Assembly (NCBI GenBank): GCA_017396555.1
Contig: JAFQLS010000004.1
Coordinates: 1 to 64,000 of the forward strand
From: Lachnospiraceae bacterium
GTDB taxonomy: Bacteria > Bacillota > Clostridia > Lachnospirales > Lachnospiraceae
DNA length: 64,000 nt
Reading direction: 5' to 3'
A program made the translations under genes and the position numbers. This document shows positions 15,765-24,878 of the stretch, piece by piece. The notes below the pieces were generated by a model. It saw only the letters and a program-made list of their open reading frames with translations, did not search any database and was not told the origin of the DNA. Every line of letters starts with the position of its first letter. The first letter of the stretch is position 1.

Positions 15765-18700
15765 CTTCTCTCACCTCGCCTTCATATTTCATAATCTCGT
15801 TCCAAATTTCCTCTGATTTTTGTTTCAATACATCTCTATACTCAAAGCCTGAAAGCTTCATATCAAATCTGCATACAGATGAAAATTCACAGTAATCACA
15901 TGGTGTACTCGTGCCTGATTTGTACGGTGTAACTGACACATTTCCATTCATTATATCCTTGCCAAGTTCTGTCGCTTTTGAAACAATGAAATTACCTAAT
16001 GCATCAAATCCTTTAGTACTTGTTCCTTTCGGAACTTTTATCATACCATTTTTCAAACGACTCACTTTAATAACCTGCGAATTTCCTTTTTCAATAATAT
16101 CTGCATCAAGCAAACCAAGTATTTCCTCATCATTATTTACAAGTCCCGGCATCCTATATTCCTGTTCTCTACGGGCTTCACTATCGTCAATACCATCCTC
16201 ATTGTATTTTTCTATATAAGGGTCTTTAATATTATAGTATAGCTCTGCTGCCGGAATAATCTCTGCATCCGGATACTTTTCCTGCTCCACGTCAATCATT
16301 GCCCGCATATACATAGACAACTGAAGCTGTCGTCCGTCAAAGACATCCTCTATCTTAAAATCTTTATTACCCGATTTGTAGTCTATTATCTTAAGATAAA
16401 CTTTTTTAACATCTCCATTTTCATCTGTTTCCCTATACACGTCAACTCGGTCAATAATACCTGTTAAATTCATATTTGTATCATCTGCTAATTTCATACA
16501 CATAGATTTCGCACCTTCCTGAGGCGAAAATCTAAATTCAAAATATTCCGGTTCAAACTTTCCATTTTCAAGCTGTTTACAAAGCACTTTTGTTGTCTTA
16601 TCCGTCATATTTTCAACACGTTCTATCATATATTTGTTTCTTGCATTGTCACTCAATGCCTCTACGCCACTTTCTTCCACAGCCTGCATAACACTTTTCT
16701 TTACAAGCTCCACCCTTATTTCGTCATCAATATTTTTCCAATCATAATTATCATTAACAAGCTTAGAAAATATCTCTATGGCACTATGATAAATACTACC
16801 TATATCAGATACTTTTATCTCAAATATTTTTCTCTCTCTAAGTTCCAGACCATATTTTAGAAAATGACTGTATGCACATGCTGCAAACTTTTCCAGTCTT
16901 GATATACTATTTTTCAGGTTATCTCCATACATTGCTTTGGCTATTATCTTATCTATCGGATTATCAAAATGTCTGTAATATGCAGCATCAATTATTTTGT
17001 CCATAGTATCACGATATTTCTCATCACCATAAAATCGTGCAAACAATTCCTTGAAAACATTATCCATATCCGCTACTTCAGTATCCTTAGGCATTTCCCT
17101 AAGTTCATCTGCCAGATAATTAATAACAGCATTTTCACTTGTAACAAAGCTTAAATCATTATTGTTCATGGTGCTTTTCACTGAAAAATTCGCAAACAAT
17201 TTACTTACCTCATTGATGAGATAAGAAGCTCTTAAAGCCTTGCCCGAACCATCTGTAACCGAATATGAAATAATCAATTTATTTTTAGGTTTAGTCATAT
17301 TCAAATATAAATAAAACTTTTGAATAAAAGCATTTTCTTTAGCAGATGGTGCAAGCTCTATATCAACTTTACTAAGATTATTTCTATCTGTTTCATTTAA
17401 AATTCCGCCTGTTGCAGATACCTTTGGTACAATACCATCATTTACACCTATAAAAAACAGTGCCTTTACATTGCTTAGTCTGGTTCTTTGAATATCACCA
17501 GCCACAACCGAATCAACAGACATCGGAATTACCCCAACCTCTATTTCTTCAAACCCCGAATCAAGTATATCTGCAAACTCACTTAATTTTAATTCTTCAT
17601 TTCCCATCAGACTTACAATCTTATCAAATAAATCCATTACATATGCATACACCTGTGAATATTCTTTAACCAAATCAAGGCTGTTATCTTCTTCGAATTT
17701 ATTAAGATATCTATTCAATTTATCTTCCATTTTCGTTGCTGAAATAAATTCGTATAACACTGTACAAATATGCTTAACTTTGTATTTACCCTTACCTAAG
17801 CCTAACTTTAAAGGTTCAAAATCTTCTACAATTCTTTGTCTTATATCGTTAATCTTATCGCTAACATCATACCACTCACAAGACCATTTTTTATATCCCC
17901 TGATGCCCATTGCAAGCACCTGATTTTCTAAAACATCCACTTCCTCTATAGTAAGATTAGACATACCCGTTCTTAAATACCTGAATATTGACTCATAGGA
18001 AAAATCCTCTTCTATCATTTGTATAATCCCTCTGATTGCTTCTACAAAGGGATTCGTAATAATACTTTTCTTATTATCAACAAAGCACGGTATATCTGCA
18101 TTGGCAAATTCTTTTTCGATTAATCTGTAATAGCTTTCAATATCTCCTGTAACGACAGCTATTTCATTGTACCTATAATTATCAGACCTTACTAATTCTT
18201 TTATCCTAAGAACTACATTAGCAACTTCATCTTTCGGATTTTGTGCGGCAAAAATTTCAATATCATTTTCATTATTTTCATATTCAGCCTTTGAATATCT
18301 GAAAATATTTTTTTCAAGGAAGCTAAGCATACCTGAGTTTTTGAAACGTATTGGTTCTTTATCATCCATAATAACCGGTTTACATATATCCGCACCAAGT
18401 TCAGTAGCAAGCCTTAATAATTTATTCTTTGTCTTAACAGACATCAAAAATAAATCCTGCTCCAGTTCTCTGGTTTCATTAACCTTATACGACGGCAGCG
18501 TTAATGTAACCGTTACCTTCTTTGAACACTTAATAAGCTTTTCAAGCACCTCATATTGTATAGGCGTAAATCCGGTAAAACCATCTATATAAAATTCACT
18601 ATTTTTTACAATCTCTGATTCTTCAATATATTGGCATAAAACCTTTAACAATTCTTCGGACGGAATATAATCCTGACCAATATACTTTTCAAATGCAGAA

Positions 18701-19188
18701 AAAATAATAGCAACATCCTTAAGTTTTGCTCGAAGCAACGGTTTTAATTCACTATTATTGATAAGAGAATCTAACTCCTCCTTATCAATACCATATTGGT
18801 AAAACTCAGAAATGGTTGATTTTAGCTCTTCTATAAATCCCGGTTTGTTTATCTTCCCACCAAAAATTTCTAATAAATCCTTTTCCTTTTCAACAACATT
18901 TCTAAGAATAAGGCTCTTGCCTGTATCATCAAGAATTGTTCCCGTATTCACTCCGAGTTCGTCAAATATATTACCTGCAAGTCTAATAAAACTCTGGATA
19001 TCAATATTCATGGTTCCGCCATTTGGATGACGTGTAATAATGTTTTTCTGAGTTTCCATTGTAAACTGTTCCGGAACAATGATTACAAATGAATCTTCCA
19101 CACAATCACATGATGCTTTCACTATTTCGTTAAAAACATATTCAGTTTTTCCTGAGCCTGATGCTCCATATACCAGCTGTAATTTCAT
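15754..19188 (-). CDS. addB: ATP-dependent helicase/nuclease subunit B (AddB)
   Basis: A 1144-residue partner of AddA. A Walker A GASGSGKTE lies at the N terminus (about 8-16), the C-terminal nuclease motif is KIIDYKSG (about 985), and four cysteines bind the structural 4Fe-4S cluster: one in the AACAYSHF segment and three in the TPCDYCEFSSVC segment near the C terminus. That is the hallmark of AddB. The central helicase-like domain is degenerate as in the family. The start ATG follows AGGAGG by 5 bases. The gene heads a minus-strand unit addB-addA-LD-carboxypeptidase-like-sufC-sufB with gaps under 25 bp, so DNA repair and Fe-S assembly, on which AddB depends, may be co-transcribed. Confidence 0.97.
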   Translation of the reverse strand: MKLQLVYGASGSGKTEYVFNEIVKASCDCVEDSFVIIVPEQFTMETQKNIITRHPNGGTMNIDIQSFIRLAGNIFDELGVNTGTILDDTGKSLILRNVVEKEKDLLEIFGGKINKPGFIEELKSTISEFYQYGIDKEELDSLINNSELKPLLRAKLKDVAIIFSAFEKYIGQDYIPSEELLKVLCQYIEESEIVKNSEFYIDGFTGFTPIQYEVLEKLIKCSKKVTVTLTLPSYKVNETRELEQDLFLMSVKTKNKLLRLATELGADICKPVIMDDKEPIRFKNSGMLSFLEKNIFRYSKAEYENNENDIEIFAAQNPKDEVANVVLRIKELVRSDNYRYNEIAVVTGDIESYYRLIEKEFANADIPCFVDNKKSIITNPFVEAIRGIIQMIEEDFSYESIFRYLRTGMSNLTIEEVDVLENQVLAMGIRGYKKWSCEWYDVSDKINDIRQRIVEDFEPLKLGLGKGKYKVKHICTVLYEFISATKMEDKLNRYLNKFEEDNSLDLVKEYSQVYAYVMDLFDKIVSLMGNEELKLSEFADILDSGFEEIEVGVIPMSVDSVVAGDIQRTRLSNVKALFFIGVNDGIVPKVSATGGILNETDRNNLSKVDIELAPSAKENAFIQKFYLYLNMTKPKNKLIISYSVTDGSGKALRASYLINEVSKLFANFSVKSTMNNNDLSFVTSENAVINYLADELREMPKDTEVADMDNVFKELFARFYGDEKYRDTMDKIIDAAYYRHFDNPIDKIIAKAMYGDNLKNSISRLEKFAACAYSHFLKYGLELRERKIFEIKVSDIGSIYHSAIEIFSKLVNDNYDWKNIDDEIRVELVKKSVMQAVEESGVEALSDNARNKYMIERVENMTDKTTKVLCKQLENGKFEPEYFEFRFSPQEGAKSMCMKLADDTNMNLTGIIDRVDVYRETDENGDVKKVYLKIIDYKSGNKDFKIEDVFDGRQLQLSMYMRAMIDVEQEKYPDAEIIPAAELYYNIKDPYIEKYNEDGIDDSEARREQEYRMPGLVNNDEEILGLLDADIIEKGNSQVIKVSRLKNGMIKVPKGTSTKGFDALGNFIVSKATELGKDIMNGNVSVTPYKSGTSTPCDYCEFSSVCRFDMKLSGFEYRDVLKQKSEEIWNEIMKYEGEVREDGN

Positions 19189-19273
19189 ATTTTCCTCCTG
19201 ACAGGCTTATTTTATCATAAATTCAACTTTCGAATAATATTATTAAATAGATTATAATAATGGAGTTTTAATT

Positions 19274-19702
19274 ATGAGTGCTAATCCCAAATTCTATGTT
19301 TTTCATTTAAAAGAATTAATTTATACTGCTATTTTTTTAATTCTTGGCATTTTGCTTATTTTACTGTTAATTTATATGTTTAAACCTGATGATAAATCAT
19401 CTGCAGATTCTAAATCTACATATAATCCGGGCGTTTATACAACCTCGCTTGAGTTAAACGGCTCCTCCTTCGAGGTCGAGGTTGTAGTTGATTCTGAAAA
19501 TATCAATTCAGTTTCAATGAAAAATACCGATGATTCAGTATCTGCGATGTATCCGCTAATGTCCATGTCCATAGAAGACATTTCTAAACAAATTGTTGAT
19601 ACACAATCTTTAGATAGTATAACATATTCTGAGTCCAATAAATACACCTATTCAATTTTATTAGATACAATTACAAAAACTCTCGAGAAGGCAGCCAAAT
19701 AA
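19274..19702 (+). CDS. Small membrane-anchored protein with an FMN-binding-like extracytoplasmic domain
   Basis: A 142-residue protein with one N-terminal membrane segment (about 15-37, very Leu/Ile-rich) and an extracytoplasmic part. The outer part (about 50-142) follows the layout of FMN_bind-type domains: GVYTTSLELNGSSFEVEVVV strand pair (key residues G-Y-V-V), DSENINSV, SIEDISKQIV-TQSLDSITYSE and a C-terminal ILLDTITKTLEKA helix. The S/T-G-A-T flavinylation motif seen in RnfG/NqrC is replaced by SESNKYTYS, so covalent FMN is unlikely. Function is unknown. A GGAG site precedes the ATG by 9-10 bases. It is divergent from addB and 73 bp ahead of the CDF exporter gene. Confidence 0.7.
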   Translation: MSANPKFYVFHLKELIYTAIFLILGILLILLLIYMFKPDDKSSADSKSTYNPGVYTTSLELNGSSFEVEVVVDSENINSVSMKNTDDSVSAMYPLMSMSIEDISKQIVDTQSLDSITYSESNKYTYSILLDTITKTLEKAAK

Positions 19703-19775
19703 GGTTGCCTCTTTATTTTAAACAACTTCTATGTTAAAATCTACATATACCGTTTACGAGAGAAGGAATAGACAT

Positions 19776-20954
19776 ATGATATATATTTTATCAAAAATAC
19801 TAATTAAAGATAATAAAAATTTTAGCGATAACAGAGTTAGACGATTATATGGTATTTTGTGCAGTATTTTCGGTATTTTCTTAAACATTCTGTTATTTGC
19901 CGGAAAATATATTGCAGGTGTATTGAGTAGTTCCGTTGCCATCACGGCAGATGCCTTTAACAATCTATCCGATGCAGGCTCATCCTTTGTAACATTGGTA
20001 GGTTTTAAATTTGCAGGCAAGAAGCCGGATTCAGATCATCCTTTTGGACACGGAAGATTTGAATACTTATCGGCTCTTGGAGTAGCTGTAATTATTATGC
20101 TTATGGGCTTTGAATTAGCAAAATCTTCATTTAGTAAGATTCTTCATCCAAAAGATATTGATACCGGAATTGTTTCAATTATTATTCTTATTGCATCTAT
20201 ATGCATAAAATTATATATGGCAATTTATAACTCAAATTATTCCAAGAAAATTAATTCTTCTGCTATGAAAGCAACTGCCGTAGATAGCTTTAATGATTCC
20301 ATTGCGACAACGGTTGTACTTATTTCCATATTGATTTTTAAATTCACAGGTTTAAATATAGATGGTTACTGTGGTCTTGTTGTTTCAATATTCATTTTTA
20401 TCTCAGGTATTAACACTATAAAAGATACAATCGATCCACTCCTTGGAAAAGCACCGGACCCCGAATTAGTTGAACAGATTGAAGATATTGTATTCGGATA
20501 TCCCGAAATACTTGGTATACATGATTTAGTTGTACACGATTATGGTCCCGGCAGAACACTCATTTCACTTCATGGAGAGGTTGATGGTAACAGCAATATA
20601 TTTGAAATCCACGACATCATAGACCAGATAGAAGTAGAGCTTAATACTTCACTTAACTGTGAAGCCGTTATACATATGGACCCCATAGATACAAATAACG
20701 AAGAATTTAAATATCTAAAGAACAAGGTTAGTAAACTAATTACAGCATTTGACTCCCGTATATCTATACACGATTTCCGTATGGTTCCGGGACCAACACA
20801 TACAAATCTTATTTTTGATGCAGTTGTACCATATGAGTGCAATCTTTCAAATGACGAAGCAAAGAAAAAGCTTAAGGGATTGGTTGAAGCAAGTTGCGAT
20901 AACTGCTTTGCTGTAATAAAAATTGATAACTCTTATGTCAATTTAAAACACTAA
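19776..20954 (+). CDS. Cation diffusion facilitator (CDF) family metal exporter
   Basis: A 392-residue membrane transporter with about six hydrophobic segments in the first 200 residues and a cytoplasmic C-terminal dimerisation domain. CDF signatures are present: AITADAFNNLSDAGSS in TM2 (metal Asp residues), the FGHGRFEYLSA loop, and AVDSFNDS in TM5. The TM5 metal site is DxxxD rather than the HxxxD of classic zinc exporters, which leans toward Mn or Fe, though this is inference. The protein is longer than FieF/CzcD (about 300) because of a second C-terminal domain-like stretch (about 290-392). The ATG at 19776 follows AGAAGGA; a 15-codon upstream extension has no such site. Confidence 0.9.
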   Translation: MIYILSKILIKDNKNFSDNRVRRLYGILCSIFGIFLNILLFAGKYIAGVLSSSVAITADAFNNLSDAGSSFVTLVGFKFAGKKPDSDHPFGHGRFEYLSALGVAVIIMLMGFELAKSSFSKILHPKDIDTGIVSIIILIASICIKLYMAIYNSNYSKKINSSAMKATAVDSFNDSIATTVVLISILIFKFTGLNIDGYCGLVVSIFIFISGINTIKDTIDPLLGKAPDPELVEQIEDIVFGYPEILGIHDLVVHDYGPGRTLISLHGEVDGNSNIFEIHDIIDQIEVELNTSLNCEAVIHMDPIDTNNEEFKYLKNKVSKLITAFDSRISIHDFRMVPGPTHTNLIFDAVVPYECNLSNDEAKKKLKGLVEASCDNCFAVIKIDNSYVNLKH

Positions 20955-20974
20955 CAAAACAGGAGGTTTATGTT

Positions 20975-21328
20975 ATGAAAGAAAGAATACTTAACTACTT
21001 AAATTACATTGATAAGATTCTTGAAGAAAATACTTCTGACACTGATTACAACAAATTAATACAAGAGCATCTAATTCAAATAGAATTTTTTATGCACGAG
21101 AGACTTATACATTTAATTGTAACGGTGCTTTTCGCTCTTGGTACTTTTATGACTATTTTTTCCTTTCTTTTTTCTAACAACATAGGGCTACTGGCACTTG
21201 CCTTTCTTCTTATAGTATTACTTATTCCTTATATTGCTCACTATTACCTTTTGGAAAATGGCGTGCAAAAAATGTATAAACAATATGACATAATGCTTGA
21301 AAGAAATAAAAAATCACGGATTGATTAG
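20975..21328 (+). CDS. Small two-TM membrane protein, function unknown
   Basis: A 117-residue protein with a soluble N-terminal half (about 1-45, charged, helical) and two adjacent hydrophobic segments (about 46-66 and 70-92), then a basic tail. A strong AGGAGG site lies about 9 bases before the ATG. It follows the CDF exporter by 20 bp and its stop codon sits inside the loop of a terminator hairpin, so it is the last gene of that unit. I do not recognise the family. Being co-transcribed with a metal exporter hints at membrane or ion homeostasis, but this is only context. Confidence 0.72.
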   Translation: MKERILNYLNYIDKILEENTSDTDYNKLIQEHLIQIEFFMHERLIHLIVTVLFALGTFMTIFSFLFSNNIGLLALAFLLIVLLIPYIAHYYLLENGVQKMYKQYDIMLERNKKSRID

Positions 21329-21338
21329 TCCGTGATTT
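21309..21338 (+). terminator. Bidirectional terminator
   Basis: A perfect 11-bp stem (21309-21319 with 21328-21338) contains the stop codon of the two-TM protein in its loop. It has A and T runs on its flanks, so it can end the plus-strand unit and, from the other side, the minus-strand amidase transcript. Confidence 0.88.
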
Positions 21339-21355
21339 TATTATTTATTATATGT

Positions 21356-22027
21356 TTACGAGCTCACAATAAATGTACTATAGCCCAGTCTTCTAAGAGT
21401 ATTTTCCAATCTTATTGCATTATCCATATTTGTAAATGCTCCAACCTGAACTCTATATAATTTAGGTTTTTCTACCTGCATTGTCATTGCCGGCTGAATA
21501 TTAATAGATTCTATTATTCCATCAGCAATAGCTTTTGCTATATCCGTAAAATTTTCATCAAAAATCATGTTGTCATTATCATTATTTATGAATCCAACTT
21601 CTAACAAAACTGCCGGCATTTTTGAGCGCTTAAGCACTACAAGATTTGGTCTTTCTATAACACCATTATTTCTAAAACCCAAAGCTTCAAGATTAGAATT
21701 AATATTCCTAGCCAACTGTGCTTTAAATCCGGTATCATTAAATACTAATGCTGATATACCCTCCCTACTATTAGGCGTCGGTACTGAATCCCTATGAATA
21801 GAAATAAGCAAATCCGCATTTGCATTATTTGCCATAGTAGCTTTTTCAAATGGTGTATTATATACATCATCAACTCTCGTGTATTCTACATCAATTCCGT
21901 TTTCCTCCAAAATATTTCCTACTGCAAATGATAAATCAAGTGCATCATCCTTTTCAAATCTGTTACCATAGGTAGCTCCCGGGTCGCTTCCGCCATGCCC
22001 TGCATCAATAACAACTTTATACGCCAT
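21356..22027 (-). CDS. N-acetylmuramoyl-L-alanine amidase (Amidase_3) with SPOR-like C terminus, no signal peptide
   Basis: A 223-residue zinc amidase. Zn ligands of the Amidase_3 family are visible: His in DAGHGGSDPGA (about 11), Glu in RFEKDDALDLS (about 25), His in LISIHRDSV (about 80), and catalytic Glu in VLLEVGFINN (about 140). The last 35 residues (YRVQVGAFTNMDNAIRLE start, then G-Y-F-V) form a short SPOR-like peptidoglycan-binding motif. The family cuts the amide between MurNAc and the stem peptide. It starts directly with the catalytic domain, so it has no export signal. This hints at release by lysis, action in the mother cell, or unknown export. The ATG at 22027 follows AAGGA by 7 bases. 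Confidence 0.9.
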   Translation of the reverse strand: MAYKVVIDAGHGGSDPGATYGNRFEKDDALDLSFAVGNILEENGIDVEYTRVDDVYNTPFEKATMANNANADLLISIHRDSVPTPNSREGISALVFNDTGFKAQLARNINSNLEALGFRNNGVIERPNLVVLKRSKMPAVLLEVGFINNDNDNMIFDENFTDIAKAIADGIIESINIQPAMTMQVEKPKLYRVQVGAFTNMDNAIRLENTLRRLGYSTFIVSS

Positions 22028-22127
22028 ATTCAATTCCTTTTTAGCCCTTTATATCAATATATGCAACTATTTACAAGTTGTTGATTTTTTGATAAAATTT
22101 TTTATTATTTTAGAAAGGTTGAAATTT

Positions 22128-22919
22128 ATGTATCCTTTATTTCACATTGGACCGGTCGAGCTCCCAGCTTATGGTACAATTATTTTAATAGCATATATAA
22201 TAGCAATATTTTTAATGAGACACAGAGCTTACGTATATAATATAGAAAAATACGAATTTGTACTTGCTTCACTGCTTGCACTTGTCGGTATGTTTGTTGG
22301 TGCCAAAATTGTTTATGCTGTTTCGGTTATACCTGATTATATAGAACACTGGGATATAGTTATGAATGATATACCCTTTGCAATATATAATGCCCTATCA
22401 GGCTTTGTTTTCTATGGCGGACTGCTTGGAGGACTGTTAATGATATTTTTGTATTGCATTCAAAGCGATTTGAATTTTCTTGAATTTACTAATGTAGTTG
22501 TCCCTGTAATTCCTTTTATTCATGGAATGGGACGAATAGGCTGCTTTATGGGTGGTTGCTGCTATGGAATTGAATACGATGGACCATTTAGCATTACTTT
22601 TCCCGAAAACGAATTCGTACACAGTGTAAGTGGCGTTCCAAGATTTCCGGTACAAATACTTGAATGTATTATTAATATGATTATTTTTGTAATTTTGTAT
22701 ACACTTGCAAAAAAGCCGCAAAAACCCGGATTTATGCTTGGTATCTATTTTATAAGTTATTCGGTTGTAAGATTTTCAATTGAATTTTTGCGCGGAGATA
22801 TAGAACGAGGATTTTTCCTTGGTGTATCCACTTCACAATGGATAAGTCTTATTCTTATACCCGTTGGCTTATATTTTCTTGTCAGAAAATCGTCAAACGT
22901 AAATAGTGCAGACTTATAA
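22128..22919 (+). CDS. lgt: Prolipoprotein diacylglyceryl transferase Lgt
   Basis: A 263-residue integral membrane enzyme that transfers diacylglycerol from phosphatidylglycerol to the lipobox cysteine of prolipoproteins, several of which are encoded in this window. Family marks: GPVELPAYG at the N terminus, the Lgt signature region HGMGRIGCFMGGCCYG (about 140-155, with the essential Arg and Gly residues), and REFLRGD-type IEFLRGDIERG near the C terminus. About seven hydrophobic segments fit. The ATG at 22128 follows AGAAAGG by about 11 bases; the upstream in-frame codon at 22089 has no support. It is a monocistronic plus-strand gene ending in a hairpin. Confidence 0.95.
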   Translation: MYPLFHIGPVELPAYGTIILIAYIIAIFLMRHRAYVYNIEKYEFVLASLLALVGMFVGAKIVYAVSVIPDYIEHWDIVMNDIPFAIYNALSGFVFYGGLLGGLLMIFLYCIQSDLNFLEFTNVVVPVIPFIHGMGRIGCFMGGCCYGIEYDGPFSITFPENEFVHSVSGVPRFPVQILECIINMIIFVILYTLAKKPQKPGFMLGIYFISYSVVRFSIEFLRGDIERGFFLGVSTSQWISLILIPVGLYFLVRKSSNVNSADL

Positions 22920-22929
22920 TCTGCACTAT
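22903..22929 (+). terminator. Hairpin between convergent lgt and ABC ATPase genes
   Basis: A 10-bp perfect stem (22903-22912 with 22920-22929) and 7-base loop overlap the lgt stop codon, with only a weak T tract (CTTTAT) after it. It probably serves both convergent transcripts. Confidence 0.6.
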
Positions 22930-22931
22930 CT

Positions 22932-23594
22932 TTATACTATCTTTCCATCTTCAATTACTATTATTCTGTCAGCATTCTTTGCCACTTTTTCATCATGTGT
23001 TACTACTATGACAGTTTTCTTTTCCTTTTTATTTATTTCCTTAAGTAAGCTTATTATTTCTTCTCCAGTTTTTTTATCCAATGCACCTGTGGGCTCATCT
23101 GCTAAAATCACATTATTATCAGATACCAATGCTCTGGCAATAGCACACCTTTGCTGCTGTCCTCCCGATATTTTAGTCGGAACCTTATTGCGCAATTCAT
23201 ATATTCCCAATAACTTCAATTTTTCTTCAATAATTTTCTTTCTATCCTTCTTTTTTATATTATTTGCAAGCAATGGGATTTCAACATTTTCATATACTGA
23301 ATAATGATTCATCAAAGCAAAATTCTGAAATACAAAACTAATATTACTCTTTCTAATTTTATGAAGATTTTTCATTTTTTTACCATGAATGCTTATTTCA
23401 TCAAGGTAATACTCGCCCTCTGTCATTTCATCCATACAACCAATTATATTCAATAACGTACTTTTTCCAGAACCGGAGCTTCCCATAATCGCTACAAACT
23501 CTCCATCCGCTATATCCATAGTTATACCGTCTACAGCATTTATAGTATCTTCTCCATTTTTATATGTCTTTTTCACATCAACTAATCTAATCAT
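22932..23594 (-). CDS. ABC transporter ATP-binding protein, MacB/LolD type
   Basis: A 220-residue ATPase. Walker A GSSGSGKST, Q-loop FVFQNFALMNHYSVYENVEIP (key residues Q, the family-typical N-HYSV-ENV-PL), signature ISGGQQQR, Walker B VILADEPTGALD and H-loop VTHDEKVA place it in the LolD/MacB/FtsE group that powers mechanotransmission rather than transport through the membrane. It follows the first FtsX-like permease by 27 bp and forms a complex with both permeases upstream. AGGAGAG precedes the ATG. Members of this group export peptides, lipoproteins or antibiotics, or sense envelope stress. Confidence 0.92.
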   Translation of the reverse strand: MIRLVDVKKTYKNGEDTINAVDGITMDIADGEFVAIMGSSGSGKSTLLNIIGCMDEMTEGEYYLDEISIHGKKMKNLHKIRKSNISFVFQNFALMNHYSVYENVEIPLLANNIKKKDRKKIIEEKLKLLGIYELRNKVPTKISGGQQQRCAIARALVSDNNVILADEPTGALDKKTGEEIISLLKEINKKEKKTVIVVTHDEKVAKNADRIIVIEDGKIV

Positions 23595-23621
23595 TCTATT
23601 CTCTCCTATGTGATTTTTCTT

Positions 23622-24857
23622 CTAATTTTCCTGAATCAATTCCTTTGGTGACTTTTTCTTAAACATAAATATAGTTATCAAGGATGTTATTATTGTAATC
23701 AACATAGCACATATTCCCATTTTCCAAACTGTGTATTTCCAAAACACTTCATATAAAATGTCAAGTGAATATACCACATCTGTATAAAACAAATCTATCA
23801 ATATATATCCGGCACCAATTGCTAAAATCATACCCACTATTCCTTTTATGGCATTTTGAACTACAAAAATAAACATATGATCTTTTGTCGAAAAACCATT
23901 AGCATAGAGTATTCCATAATTTCTAAAGTTTTCTATTAAATTCACAGTCTGCATACAAATCTGCAAAATTATTACAGTAAGAATAACTAAAGTTGCTATA
24001 TGCTCAAAAAAGTCTATTATTGTTTTATTACGCTTCAAAATCCCATCGAAAATACCATCATATGTCTTCATGGTAATACTTGCGTCATATTTCTCTTCTA
24101 ATATCTTTATTTTTTCTCTTATTCCTTCCATGTCTTCACTGCTATTTACAGCAAAAATGTTAAGTGTATTTAACTTTTTTAAAATTATTGGTCTATCATC
24201 AACATCTATATATGATAGTGTTTCTCCAGTAATTACATCAATTAATATGCGCTGATTACTTTTTAGGTAGCCTCCGATTATGCACTTACCACCTCTTTCA
24301 TTATATATAACTTCACCCACGTCATATCCTGACAAATTACTACCAAGATAAATAATTTCCTCATATTCTTCTAATAATTCATCACATTCATTAAAGTTAT
24401 AACCCTTGTCAACATCAATATTAATTACACCTTCACTTCCATAATTCAGTATAACTGTTTCAATATATTTTCCAAATGTTTTCTCGTACATTATATCTTC
24501 ATTATTTTTTTGCAGTTCATAAATATCTTTTGCAAAATCACCTTTATAACCTTCAACATCACAACTACCCTCAGTAATATACCCAATAGCCTTTATACCT
24601 TTAATATTTTTTATTTCTTTAACCAGTGCGTCATAATCCGTTTCTTCATCTGATAACTCTATATCTATTTTTCCACTATTTTCCACTCCATATTTTAATA
24701 TTTTATCACTTTCATTATAGTTGTAATATGTAAGACTTTGAATAAATATCATCACGCCTATAACAATTAATGCAATTCCTTCCAGCAACGTATTTGCTGC
24801 TGAATTTTTCTCTCTAAGCAATGCATCAAATGCCAACCTAATATTTCTTCTTATCAT
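23622..24857 (-). CDS. FtsX/MacB-like ABC permease B
   Basis: A 411-residue membrane protein with the FtsX/MacB layout: one N-terminal TM (about 25-45), a large extracytoplasmic domain (about 50-280, acidic and beta-rich), then three TM segments (about 285-310, 330-360, 375-400) and a KKSPKELIQEN tail. It is the second of two permeases encoded side by side; the ATPase lies downstream. Such pairs form a heterodimer. The extracytoplasmic domain has no relative I recognise. Neighbours suggest a dedicated exporter or envelope-acting complex for the small secreted protein encoded upstream. Confidence 0.82.
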   Translation of the reverse strand: MIRRNIRLAFDALLREKNSAANTLLEGIALIVIGVMIFIQSLTYYNYNESDKILKYGVENSGKIDIELSDEETDYDALVKEIKNIKGIKAIGYITEGSCDVEGYKGDFAKDIYELQKNNEDIMYEKTFGKYIETVILNYGSEGVINIDVDKGYNFNECDELLEEYEEIIYLGSNLSGYDVGEVIYNERGGKCIIGGYLKSNQRILIDVITGETLSYIDVDDRPIILKKLNTLNIFAVNSSEDMEGIREKIKILEEKYDASITMKTYDGIFDGILKRNKTIIDFFEHIATLVILTVIILQICMQTVNLIENFRNYGILYANGFSTKDHMFIFVVQNAIKGIVGMILAIGAGYILIDLFYTDVVYSLDILYEVFWKYTVWKMGICAMLITIITSLITIFMFKKKSPKELIQEN

Positions 24858-24878
24858 TATTTGTCACGCACCCCTTTC

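Noticed and set aside
22437..22721. Minus-strand ORF inside lgt
   Set aside because: Shadow ORF; lgt is well supported on the plus strand.
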